Source: a virus
IMG/VR virus record: IMGVR_UViG_3300020463_000070
Span: 1-32,998 of that record
Length of the DNA stretch: 32,998 nt
Direction: 5' to 3' (one strand)
Part shown: one piece after another, positions 9,301 to 16,405 of the stretch
How the letters are laid out: each line of letters starts with the position of its first letter
How positions within the stretch are numbered: position 1 is the first letter of the stretch
Made by a program: the position numbers and the translations under genes
The notes under the pieces: generated by a model
Seen by the model: the letters and a program-made list of their open reading frames with translations, nothing else
Told to the model about the DNA's origin: nothing
Database searches by the model: none

Positions 9301-10967
9301 TCTATATCAGTTCCTGTGTTTAAAGGATCATCTATACTAATAAAATTCTTTGGTTGAGTAGATTTATCTAATACTGTAGAAAACACACAGGTTGCTTTTG
9401 GCCCGCCCGCATCTTCTTTTACAATTAGTCTATCACCTGTTTCTACCTTATTGGCGTTTTCTCCTTCTAATAAAAAGTACACATCTCCAGCACCATCAGG
9501 TTTAAAAAATATACTAGTGTATATTGTTTCGTATGTAGCTTTATCTGGCTTGATACAGAATTTGTATCTAGTGGCCCATAAGGGAGCTATTTGTGCAGGT
9601 GGCCCTCCAGGTTGTCCTCCTGGTATATTAACCTGTATTTTGTTTATTAGGTCAGAGTTTCCACATGGCACATGAATTGTGTTAGTAGGACTAACTAGTG
9701 CTGTAGATGATCTGTTAAATTCATCCATGTATATTATTCCTATTTCATAACCTCGATTACTATGTAAACTGAAATTACTTGTTGAGCTTGAATAGGAAAC
9801 TTCAGAGCTTATAAATTGATAATATTCAACTATGACATTAAATGTATCCACATATTTCATTGCTATCGGTTGGATACCAATAGTGTTTTGAGAACTTGTA
9901 TCTGCAAATATATTTATAGGTTGACCATAAGCTGTTATGCCACTTGCGTTTTTGGTGTAGGGTGATAAGGTAGTTGCAAGGGCACAGTTTATAACATCAG
10001 TTAAAGTAGTGCCATCACACGCAGTAGACACGGGTTGTATATTTGAAGATGTCCCCATTTTTGCTTGAAAATCTGCATCTTGAGACAAATCAAAAGCTGT
10101 GTCATAATCTTGAAGCAGGCTATAACTAAACTCTACAGAAACATTGCTATTAATATCAGTCGGAAAAGTAGAGCTACCGCTAAATGCAAAATGGCTTAGG
10201 GTAAATCCAATATTTATTGATGAACCTTTTACCAACTCGATACCCTCAAAATTCATAGTCATAACTCCTTGGGTTACTGGTATGGTTCCAGCTATAGTAA
10301 ATGTAACATCACTAAAAGTTGTCTTATCATCTAAACTATTATCTATTACAGCTTCAGTAAGTAGAGTGGTGTTATATGTAAAATTTGTTGCTCTGCCAAA
10401 TGAATCTTTTAAATCATAACCTTCAAAGTAGTTTCCATAAACTAGTCTGTTGCCCATAATTGTTTGGGCTTGCGCCAACAAGGGTACGTTGTCGTAAGTT
10501 CTTAATATTTCGTATTCAGGAAGAACGGTGAATATTTTTTGATTGTCAAAAGTAAAAACGAAATCCGTGTTATCACCGATACCCTCTGTGTCTTTATTAA
10601 ACTTTTCAATAACTTTAATAGTATTGTCAGTCATTTCTTTGAACAACAATTCGAAACCAACAACCAAACTATCACCTGTATTTATAGTAATATCAACAGC
10701 ATTAGTTGTGTTTACCATTCCTTCGTTTAAAAAACTATCAAAGTCAAAAGAAAAACTTGAGGTTGTAAAAGCAGGAGGACTAAACTGTGAAACAGCCGAG
10801 AACTCACCGTTTTGATATTGGTATCTATAAGCAAAACAAACAAACTTATCTTCTAAAAAAGTATTTTCAGAGTTGCTTAATTGTTTATTGAAAATAGTAG
10901 GAGCTGCTAAAGGTGGTTTTTTTATCACCAATAAACTTTCTGCGCTAAATTGATCTATATAAGGCAT
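6345..10967 (-). CDS. crAss-like stabilisation ('muzzle') protein, C-terminal part
   Basis: 1540 residues. It opens with the core of the crAss-like stabilisation protein: ESLLVIKKPPLAAPT (10-24), then FVCFAYRYQYQNGEFSAVSQ (42-61). A second core block lies at about 909-1040 with PVRKLHSRLNDILALQEDRV, YGISNNPESFAVWGYDIFFT and QKLGGYDPYMNEFVL. Between them are long beta-rich insertions. A Cys cluster (C1364, C1365, C1367, C1376) leads into a C-terminal beta-domain (about 1376-1540) ending TGWEVYDISCPT. These proteins form the lower tail barrel that closes the portal channel. In relatives I recall, the N-terminal part is in the same chain; here it is the separate upstream ORF, joined by a TAATATG stop-start junction. 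It is long for the family because of insertions and the added C-terminal domain. Confidence 0.8.
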   Translation of the reverse strand: MPYIDQFSAESLLVIKKPPLAAPTIFNKQLSNSENTFLEDKFVCFAYRYQYQNGEFSAVSQFSPPAFTTSSFSFDFDSFLNEGMVNTTNAVDITINTGDSLVVGFELLFKEMTDNTIKVIEKFNKDTEGIGDNTDFVFTFDNQKIFTVLPEYEILRTYDNVPLLAQAQTIMGNRLVYGNYFEGYDLKDSFGRATNFTYNTTLLTEAVIDNSLDDKTTFSDVTFTIAGTIPVTQGVMTMNFEGIELVKGSSINIGFTLSHFAFSGSSTFPTDINSNVSVEFSYSLLQDYDTAFDLSQDADFQAKMGTSSNIQPVSTACDGTTLTDVINCALATTLSPYTKNASGITAYGQPINIFADTSSQNTIGIQPIAMKYVDTFNVIVEYYQFISSEVSYSSSTSNFSLHSNRGYEIGIIYMDEFNRSSTALVSPTNTIHVPCGNSDLINKIQVNIPGGQPGGPPAQIAPLWATRYKFCIKPDKATYETIYTSIFFKPDGAGDVYFLLEGENANKVETGDRLIVKEDAGGPKATCVFSTVLDKSTQPKNFISIDDPLNTGTDIEVPAGVYMKMKPNFVLEDGDNFNNVIAQGTFTGVRGSPNGCPISIYPVNIEDPATTGQFIDYDIPAGSRVKFIIEHERRGTGRLCEKRTSFIETTVVASKSYTQQGTIAANPLNKGAFQMFFEGENLQNALPAIAIKTPGAGETDEVLFSYNSTVAYAAGRPVLSDAGCSVTTNFFRFHNNTANGERTFLMTGTHGCFGGNKRNRKGSHVSVTIEVVRADSGVVFETQPLEALPDVWFENDKSFAIDAKGQHTGSSQNQLIDFQNQGVVTAQDAIIDTGFANCLSFGNGVESYKVRDSIKGKEMNFGNRTFTTSGQLYKQAHRFADLTYSGVFNDETNVNKLNEFNLGLLNFKPLEDSFGPVRKLHSRLNDILALQEDRVSRVLVGKDLLTDASGGGALTSVPQVLGTQIPRLEEYGISNNPESFAVWGYDIFFTDSKRAAVIKLRDNNLEVISQSGMRSWFRDFFAQSIGAQKLGGYDPYMNEFVLASNTESSIDLTECQPCNTSQIFQIGGSESSSASFCVNVGQDIGTVTISYVIPDSDLTPIHTEEETPTAAGDVQVIDEANSVDVVSEATLTGTAYLINAYYNGVKYTSGDVYISGTLTIPKSLIETQDVFVEITTSNTEASQIEMTVSCPSQTDLNVYQIAVTTNNQANKTIHNEYRWTDNVFSSPIHSRQITFAANSSTNPIVSQYSVISGIMGTGAIPGDGALVSIISNKIVPDDFDFNRSVHKFRYLRSSTVYTNNSVDINALLAASAEATPIVKANTQYYANFTMPSGTATDNNLYLIYDYRESTSVRLCTDTTANTACCGCGGLSPTVPCGENIAVSSISSTYPAQYTITLGAATGQVTITFDAKSVFDRFIIEFDGLVVVDSQYRGATGTGVGTGTNNNLIPQLHNALLLGNSGGPYNDPITGNPYGSGSNPSTQPLPTLANGGVVANTQYPNESPGYGVLQFTKSTATTTCTLKVYSPADTGWEVYDISCPT

Positions 10968-10968
10968 A

Positions 10969-12048
10969 TTATAAAGTTAAAGTATAAGTTACACCATCTA
11001 CTAATGTCAATCCTTGTAAAACCACAGTTCCTGTTGATTCTGGATTTTGAGAAAACCCGCTATCGTCTACTTGATTTATAGCTTCATTCCTAAAATTACA
11101 ACTATAAGTCCCACTACTTCCGTCAGACCCTGTGATATTACCCGCTATGTTACCGCTTCCAGACACGCTACTCCCATCACCTACAAAAAAACTCATTGTA
11201 GTTACATTGTTTGTTGAACCACTAATATCTGTTATAAATTCTGTTAGTCTCATATTAGAGGCTTTGTTTGCTCCCTGTATCCCAAAACCAGGTGTTATTT
11301 TACTACTTGCTTGACTAGGTTGTGTTAAGGTATAACATCCTGTTCCTGGTAAATTTACTTGTGTTGTAGTAGGAGCAGCTCCAGCACCTACACCTCCAGC
11401 AGCAACAGGGCATCCAGGTAAAGTACCTCGATGAAAACCGATTTGGGAGATACCTGCGCCCGTTGTTAAACCCGCTGTAAAAACAAAAGCGGTAACATTA
11501 GTTGTTACTAAAGCAGCCTCTACAGGTTCTTTATATGCGTTATTAACATTTATAAATCGCGGTGGGTTAAAATCGTCTGTAAAAAAAAGTAAATTACTTT
11601 CTTTATTTATACCTGTAATTAATTTTTTAGGATTAAAGTTTAAAGTTGTATTAACACCAGAGCCATCATCTACACTAACAACATGATACCGAACTCCACT
11701 TGTCAAATTGTTAAAAGAAACAATCATGTCGCATTTACCTGTATCTCCTAAGGGAAACGCCCCATCATGTATAAACCAATACAATGTTTCGTTTGCACCA
11801 TCTTCGTACGCTCCTATACACCGAGCGTTATTACTTAATGTAACATTATTACCGCTTATAGGATCAATAAAATACAGTCTAGTTATTTGACTATTACCTT
11901 TGGCTTTTTCCACAGCCCCTATTTCAGAATCTTCTGTAGAACCTAATCTAACATTTAGCGCGTCTATATATTCTCCATTAGGTATCAGCCTTTCATCAAG
12001 GCTTTTGTTCATACGTCCTCTTACAAAGTTTCTTTGTATTCTAGCCAT
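10969..12048 (-). CDS. crAss-like stabilisation ('muzzle') protein, N-terminal part with insertion
   Basis: 359 residues. Residues 1-170 carry the N-terminal signature of crAss-like stabilisation proteins: NFVRGRMNKSLDERLIPNGE (7-26), YIDALNVRLGS, then NLLFFTDDFNPPRFINVN (152-169). In intact relatives the chain would soon continue with the 'LLVIKKPP' segment, which here starts the next ORF. Instead, residues from about 176 to 359 are a Gly/Thr/Ser-rich beta segment not shared with the family core as I know it. The stop TAA is separated from the next ATG by one base and the two ORFs are in different frames. It probably acts as one complex with the 1540-aa product. It follows the neck gene with a TAAAATG junction. 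Confidence 0.75.
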   Translation of the reverse strand: MARIQRNFVRGRMNKSLDERLIPNGEYIDALNVRLGSTEDSEIGAVEKAKGNSQITRLYFIDPISGNNVTLSNNARCIGAYEDGANETLYWFIHDGAFPLGDTGKCDMIVSFNNLTSGVRYHVVSVDDGSGVNTTLNFNPKKLITGINKESNLLFFTDDFNPPRFINVNNAYKEPVEAALVTTNVTAFVFTAGLTTGAGISQIGFHRGTLPGCPVAAGGVGAGAAPTTTQVNLPGTGCYTLTQPSQASSKITPGFGIQGANKASNMRLTEFITDISGSTNNVTTMSFFVGDGSSVSGSGNIAGNITGSDGSSGTYSCNFRNEAINQVDDSGFSQNPESTGTVVLQGLTLVDGVTYTLTL

Positions 12049-12049
12049 T

Positions 12050-12973
12050 TTATTTTATCCACTTGTTTTCACCTCTCAGATTCATCAACAATCTACTAGG
12101 ATGAATATTGCTTAATCTTATTTTAGCATTCCTTAAAAGAGAGCTTTTGTCTTTTCTTGCTCTATTAACTATATACTCTTGTACACCAAATTTATTATTT
12201 AACAAAGCGTATTTTATTGCGGCATAGACATATTCTTCAAAGAGTTTATTGACACTAACAGAATCATCGTTTCCGTTTTCCATACCATCTGATATGTATT
12301 GAAGTATACAGCTTTGGTTTGCCATAGTAGAGTCAAAATTTATAACCCCTGCCTTTCTGTCTACAGTAAAGGTTGGATTAAAATTAGCTGTTTCGGTATT
12401 CAAACCATATCTTGCTCCTATTCTTGAGTTGTATATATCATCACCATCAAAATCATAAGTACCAGAGTTGCTATCTTCTGCCCCTTCATTTCTTAAATAC
12501 GCGCTTTTTAAACTTCCAGCTTTACGCGCTGTATCTAGGGCTGAATCCTTTGTTGTTACATTATCATCAGAGTCGTATGTAAAAGATGCGCTGGCTGTTT
12601 GTAAGAAAGATGTTGCAGATTGTACTTGAATATTTTCAACTAAATCTCTTATAACATTGTTTTTGAATAAAGAAAGTTTTACCCAATTAACAAAGTCGGG
12701 TGGTAACACAAATTTTAAATCATCATATACTGTTAATTCTAACGACTTTATAATTTTAAAAGCATCATAATTTAATTCCTGTATAGCTCTTTTGGCATGA
12801 AATAAAATCTTATATCTATTTACATTATTTACTAGATGGTGGTTTCCTTGATACATAAGTAAAAAGTTTCCAATAATATTTTTTAATGAAACGTATTGAT
12901 AAGAACCCCAATTAGCATTAGTTGGAGTAGCTCCGTCATTAGTGTAATAATTTTTTTGATCTATGTAAGCCAT
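12050..12973 (-). CDS. Neck/ring (head-tail adaptor) protein of the crAss-like/marine podovirus type
   Basis: 307 residues. The signature begins around residue 30: LKNIIGNFLLMYQGNHHLVN, followed by RYKILFHAKRAIQELNYDAF and DDLKFVLPPDFVNWVKLSLF, then a variable middle and a helical C-terminus (YAAIKYALLNNKFGVQEYIV, NRARKDKS). I recall this pattern from virion proteins encoded just before the stabilisation protein in crAss-like and uncultured marine phages, where ring or tail-adaptor proteins join the portal to the tail barrel. It has a mixed helical and beta composition, no signal peptide and no membrane segment. It is two bases downstream of the next neck gene and one base upstream of the stabilisation ORF. 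The exact ring position is not readable from sequence. Confidence 0.65.
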   Translation of the reverse strand: MAYIDQKNYYTNDGATPTNANWGSYQYVSLKNIIGNFLLMYQGNHHLVNNVNRYKILFHAKRAIQELNYDAFKIIKSLELTVYDDLKFVLPPDFVNWVKLSLFKNNVIRDLVENIQVQSATSFLQTASASFTYDSDDNVTTKDSALDTARKAGSLKSAYLRNEGAEDSNSGTYDFDGDDIYNSRIGARYGLNTETANFNPTFTVDRKAGVINFDSTMANQSCILQYISDGMENGNDDSVSVNKLFEEYVYAAIKYALLNNKFGVQEYIVNRARKDKSSLLRNAKIRLSNIHPSRLLMNLRGENKWIK

Positions 12974-12975
12974 AA

Positions 12976-13686
12976 TTATTCTTGTTTATTTTCTTTTTCT
13001 TCCTCAACAGAAGCAAATTTATATACATCTCCCTCTCTCACCGATATACCTGCATATTGTAATATTTTATCTACTAGATTATTTGAATCATCAGCTGGTA
13101 ACTCAAAGTCTTGATAGTCAGCTTGAGATTGGTCAAACACAGGAGCTCCTCCTGCTATCTCGGTAAAAGTCCATTTAGGGTCAAGTGGATACCTAATATA
13201 TTGCGCTTCTATATCCGTAGCTCCATTAAAAGTGGCAGGAAACACTGTAACTAAAGTTGTTTGTTGTGTGTAAGCTGGAAAGTTTACAGAAGGAGCGGTG
13301 AGTAATGATCCATTAAGAAGTGTGATTTTAGATTGTGATACTCTTTCCGCCTCACCCTTAAACACCCCTCCACTAGAACATAGTATTTTGTTAATTAAAT
13401 AATAATCGGTTGGCATTGAATATACATTTGCTGCACTTTGTGTAAGTTGTGCGGTAACCGAAAAACTATCAATAACTTCTTCGTATCCTTTTTTTATATC
13501 TGCATACCCTGTACCAGAAACTCGAGCATTTTCTTCGTTTATTTGTCTATTATAATTATAAAAATATTCATCAAATATATCTAGTTGTGCTTGTTTAGCA
13601 AACAGGTTAAAATCTGCTGGAGATATATACCCGTAGTTGTTTTTATTTATAATTGCTAATACTGTATTTCGTACCGAATTTATCAT
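12976..13686 (-). CDS. Head-tail connector (neck) protein
   Basis: 236 residues. The helical N-terminus has the pattern VRNTVLAIINKNNYGYISP, then DFNLFAKQAQLDIFDEYFYN and SGTGYADI, followed by a beta-rich half with YSMPTDYYLINKIL and QYIRYPLDPKWTF. Similar proteins lie between capsid and stabilisation genes in marine podoviruses and are taken to be connector/adaptor proteins (gp4-like in role), but I cannot name a Pfam family. A TATCTTTG box is 16 bases upstream of the ATG and directly follows a strong terminator for the 94-aa gene, so this gene probably begins a new transcript that runs into the tail genes. The C-terminus is Glu/Lys-rich. Confidence 0.6.
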   Translation of the reverse strand: MINSVRNTVLAIINKNNYGYISPADFNLFAKQAQLDIFDEYFYNYNRQINEENARVSGTGYADIKKGYEEVIDSFSVTAQLTQSAANVYSMPTDYYLINKILCSSGGVFKGEAERVSQSKITLLNGSLLTAPSVNFPAYTQQTTLVTVFPATFNGATDIEAQYIRYPLDPKWTFTEIAGGAPVFDQSQADYQDFELPADDSNNLVDKILQYAGISVREGDVYKFASVEEEKENKQE

Positions 13687-13702
13687 CGTACTTGAGTTTG
13701 TA

Positions 13703-13710
13703 CAAAGATA
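13703..13710 (-). promoter_or_regulatory. TAnnTTTG promoter-like box for the neck-tail transcript
   Basis: Minus strand reads TATCTTTGT, 16 bases before the ATG of the 236-aa neck gene and just beyond the T-run of the upstream terminator. Terminator followed by promoter is the expected order for a new transcription unit. No -33 element is evident. Confidence 0.45.
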
Positions 13711-13713
13711 AGC

Positions 13714-13744
13714 AAAAAAAAAGAGGCCTTAATATTTGGCCTCT
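13714..13744 (-). terminator. Rho-independent terminator after the 94-aa gene
   Basis: On the minus strand a perfect 7-bp stem (AGAGGCC with GGCCTCT) closes a 9-base loop and is followed at once by a run of nine T. The terminator lies between the 94-aa gene stop at 13768 and the neck gene start at 13686, so it would end the 94-aa transcript. Confidence 0.9.
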
Positions 13745-13767
13745 CTCTAGAATGTATTTAATACACT

Positions 13768-14052
13768 TTAAATAGTAGATACTGCTACGCTTGTAAACAC
13801 TAAACCTCCATCTTTAGATACAGGTGTAACAACCTCAGTCCATTTGGATTGATTTGCCGCTACTACTGCTGCGTTTACGTTTGCACCAAAACCTGAAGTT
13901 AAACTTGTACCTGTAACAGTAAATTTGTGGCTTCCGCCTTTCAAAAAAATTGTTCCAGCTGTTGAACTTGTGGTTTCTGTGTATAGAATATCATCTACTG
14001 CAAGATGCACATTACCATCACTCGCTGTGTCAAATGTTATATATTTTGCCAT
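13768..14052 (-). CDS. Small virion protein, candidate capsid decoration protein
   Basis: 94 residues with only four Lys/Arg in the middle region and many Thr, Ser, Val and Ala. It is predicted to be all beta (MAKYITFDTASDGNVHLAV..., GTIFLKGGSHKFTVTG...). No motif names a function. It has its own TATCTTTG box 31 bases upstream and a strong terminator right after it, so it can be transcribed alone at high level, as expected for an abundant virion component. Its place two genes after the major capsid gene fits a decoration or small head protein. That role is inferred from size, composition and context only; it could also be a minor tail-tube protein. Confidence 0.65.
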   Translation of the reverse strand: MAKYITFDTASDGNVHLAVDDILYTETTSSTAGTIFLKGGSHKFTVTGTSLTSGFGANVNAAVVAANQSKWTEVVTPVSKDGGLVFTSVAVSTI

Positions 14053-14083
14053 GTTAAAAAAATTTTATGGGTTAAACTGAATA

Positions 14084-14091
14084 CAAAGATA
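14084..14091 (-). promoter_or_regulatory. TAnnTTTG promoter-like box for the 94-aa gene
   Basis: Minus strand reads TATCTTTGT between the stop of the 248-aa gene and the 94-aa gene, 31 bases before its ATG. With the terminator at 13714-13744 it would define a single-gene transcription unit. No clear -33 TTG. Confidence 0.45.
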
Positions 14092-14101
14092 CAATATATA
14101 T

Positions 14102-14848
14102 TTATTTGTTTTTATATAACCCTTTTAAATGCTTATAAACTTCTACACCATCATCGCTCATAAAAAATGATGATGCCATATATATTGGATCTTCTCCAAA
14201 AGGTACATTCATGAGTTTCTTTTTGTTTGAGGGGGTGTTAAACCATATCTCTTTGTCTTTATTGCGTAGTGTTAAAAGATTGGCATCAAAAAAACCTTGT
14301 ATAGCTGCGTTCATTTTTAAGGCAGGGTCTTTTAGAATTGTCAAAAAATCGTTGGGTTGGCGTTTTGCAAACCGAAGGATTTCTCTTCTTAACTCTTCTA
14401 AACTATATCTTGATGGATCTCTTTGAAACAAAACTCGAGAAATATTTTCTACCTGCTCTACATCAAGCTGTCGTGCTTCAATTAAAGCGTCTACCTCTGT
14501 TTCTATTTTTTGATTTTCTAGAGCGGCATCTGCCTCTTTGTTTACTTCTACAAATATTCTTCCATTACCAGGATGAAATTCTAAAAACCTTTGTAAAACC
14601 TGGTTAGTTTTGGGAACAGATAAAAAACCGTTTTCAAAAACTACAGGCTCTAAGATAGCTGTGTCATCTTGCTCATCTTGAAATGGGCTTTGTTGATTAC
14701 GAGCATAACGTAAAGGTCGGTTTATACCAGTTTCTTCGTCAAACCATAATAAAGGGAATCGTTGTGTGTGTCGGGATGCTAATATTAAAGATAACGGAGC
14801 GTTTTCTTTAGTTAGCTTGTAAGCTTTCGCTTTAAATGTATTTTTCAT
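14102..14848 (-). CDS. Conserved virion protein of unknown function downstream of MCP
   Basis: 248 residues. The N-terminal third is beta-rich and includes SLILASRHTQRFPLLWFDEE and RPLRYARNQ. The middle is a Glu/Gln/Leu-rich helical region (about 105-150) containing 'EVDALIEARQLDVEQVENI'. The C-terminus carries GEDPIYMASSFFMSDDGVEV and a short helix. I do not recognise a named domain, though proteins of this size and pattern commonly follow the capsid gene in marine Bacteroidetes phages. The strong terminator after MCP lies between the two genes and no promoter-like box is seen in the 63-base gap, so expression probably depends on read-through at a lower level than capsid. Candidate roles are minor head protein or head completion protein. 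Confidence 0.65.
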   Translation of the reverse strand: MKNTFKAKAYKLTKENAPLSLILASRHTQRFPLLWFDEETGINRPLRYARNQQSPFQDEQDDTAILEPVVFENGFLSVPKTNQVLQRFLEFHPGNGRIFVEVNKEADAALENQKIETEVDALIEARQLDVEQVENISRVLFQRDPSRYSLEELRREILRFAKRQPNDFLTILKDPALKMNAAIQGFFDANLLTLRNKDKEIWFNTPSNKKKLMNVPFGEDPIYMASSFFMSDDGVEVYKHLKGLYKNK

Positions 14849-14867
14849 TTGATTAGATTTTAAATTT

Positions 14868-14900
14868 AAAAAATAAGAGAGAGGGACTTGCCCCCTCTCT
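14868..14900 (-). terminator. Rho-independent terminator after the major capsid gene
   Basis: On the minus strand an 8-bp perfect stem (AGAGAGGG with CCCTCTCT) with a 7-base loop is followed by CTTATTTTTT. It begins 12 bases after the end of the capsid gene. This placement would give an abundant capsid-ending transcript, with read-through feeding the genes beyond. Confidence 0.85.
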
Positions 14901-14911
14901 TTACTTAACTA

Positions 14912-16378
14912 CTATTCTTGAAATAAGAAAAAGTTGTTAGCACCTAATGTACAAACAGCTCTTTCTGACAAGAAGTTAACTTGCATATTATCCACATCAG
15001 TAGTAGCAGCGCCACCAGCTGATCCAGTAATCCAAGTTTTGTACCTTCTATCTTCAGTCTCAGAAGCTCTGTATCTTACATGAAGGAATGGTCTTTTAGC
15101 ATTTTTACCAAGTATTTGGTCATAAACACTAGTTGAACCAGCTGGAACAAGAAGGCCATTTATTCTGCCTGAACCTGCACCTGTTGGTAAACCACCTCTC
15201 ATAGTAGGATCGTTAAGATATTTCCAATCTGTTTTATAGAAGTCGTAACCTCTTCTGAATCCAGAGAAACCTAAATTTAAAGCCATTTCTTCATCATTAT
15301 CAAATAGACCGTAAGACGTTCCACCTGCTCCGTAAGAATTTTGAGCAGCTAGCATATCATCAATATCAAATGCAAATTGTCTGTCGACAAATAATACATT
15401 TTCTTCGATTGCGCCTTGCTTGTCTAATCTACTAATAATAGCATCGAAATCAGCTAAAGTAGTTGGGTTTCCACCATCCCAGATATTTCCTCTTTGAGAA
15501 ACTGAGTAAAACACACCATCAGAACCAGCACCTTGAGCTCCAGAACCAGTGTTTAAACCGATTGCTGCAGTAGCACCTGATCCAACTTCCGCTGGCACAG
15601 ATTCTATCATAGCTGTTTCTAAATAGTCATCAAACCTTAATCTTGTTTCATGCTCAGATTTTAGATACCATAAGTATCCTGTAGCACCATCTTCAGTTGT
15701 TACTTCAATCCAACCGATTTGAGCCATATCTGAACCATTAACAGTATAAGTGTCTTTAATTATAATAGGCTTGTTTTCAAAGATAAAGTCATTAGCTTCT
15801 AAAGAACCAGCCATTCCAGCTGTTCCTTTTTGAAACTCTGATCCATAAATAAACACTGTAAGATTTGTGTCTCCAGCGGCTGCTCCACCACCTGTGTTTC
15901 CAACATATCCACCACCTTCATAGAAAGCACAAGTGAATTGTCCTCTACCACCACCAGCGTTATTAACTCCAGTGACAACAGCTTTGTTTGATCCTGAGCC
16001 ATCGTTCTGTACAATTACAACAGTTTGACCTATTCTAATTACTTGTTCAGCACTAGTAGGGTCTAAAGTGTCATTGACTTGAAATGTTCCTGTATCAGCT
16101 GCATTAGCTGTTCCTGATCCAACAGATGTATATTTAGTATGTAATCTACCTTGCTCTGCCCATTTAATAAGGTCAGAGTTGGTTGGCATTTCTGCCCCCA
16201 CCATTCTTAAAAATGATGAGATAGTTCTATTTCCATAGCGCTCAAACTCTTTTTCATAAGTATCGGGTAGATACTGATTTAAAAAGTTAAAATCTACTAT
16301 GTAGTTTTGCGCAGTTGGAGTTCTTTCTGAACTCGGTGTTAACGCAAAAGTCGGGGATGTTTTTACCTGTCCTGGCAT
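14912..16378 (-). CDS. Major capsid protein (HK97-fold inferred)
   Basis: 488 residues. The N-terminal region includes YIVDFNFLNQYLPDTYEKEF and TISSFLRMVGAEMPTNSDLI; then a Gly/Asn/Ala-rich beta region, a helical stretch starting 'HETRLRFDDYLETAMI', a segment 'FDAIISRLDKQGAIEENVLF', and a C-terminal domain with RPFLHVRYRASETEDRRYKT. I recall this pattern as the capsid protein of crAss-like/marine podoviruses. Support also comes from order (terminase, portal, scaffold, this gene) and from the strong terminator directly after it, fitting high-level expression. There is no obvious N-terminal cleavage motif. The start is preceded by an A/T-only stretch without a Shine-Dalgarno sequence, which in Bacteroidetes can still give strong translation. 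The fold is inferred, not seen. Confidence 0.85.
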   Translation of the reverse strand: MPGQVKTSPTFALTPSSERTPTAQNYIVDFNFLNQYLPDTYEKEFERYGNRTISSFLRMVGAEMPTNSDLIKWAEQGRLHTKYTSVGSGTANAADTGTFQVNDTLDPTSAEQVIRIGQTVVIVQNDGSGSNKAVVTGVNNAGGGRGQFTCAFYEGGGYVGNTGGGAAAGDTNLTVFIYGSEFQKGTAGMAGSLEANDFIFENKPIIIKDTYTVNGSDMAQIGWIEVTTEDGATGYLWYLKSEHETRLRFDDYLETAMIESVPAEVGSGATAAIGLNTGSGAQGAGSDGVFYSVSQRGNIWDGGNPTTLADFDAIISRLDKQGAIEENVLFVDRQFAFDIDDMLAAQNSYGAGGTSYGLFDNDEEMALNLGFSGFRRGYDFYKTDWKYLNDPTMRGGLPTGAGSGRINGLLVPAGSTSVYDQILGKNAKRPFLHVRYRASETEDRRYKTWITGSAGGAATTDVDNMQVNFLSERAVCTLGANNFFLFQE

Positions 16379-16405
16379 AATTTTAATTTTTTAATATTTT
16401 AATAT

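Noticed and set aside
10965-10980. Programmed ribosomal frameshift joining the 359- and 1540-aa ORFs
   Set aside because: The bases before the stop (TTAACTTTATAATATG) contain no convincing slippery heptamer, and the one-base stop-start gap matches other junctions in this window where unrelated genes are joined. Re-initiation is simpler.
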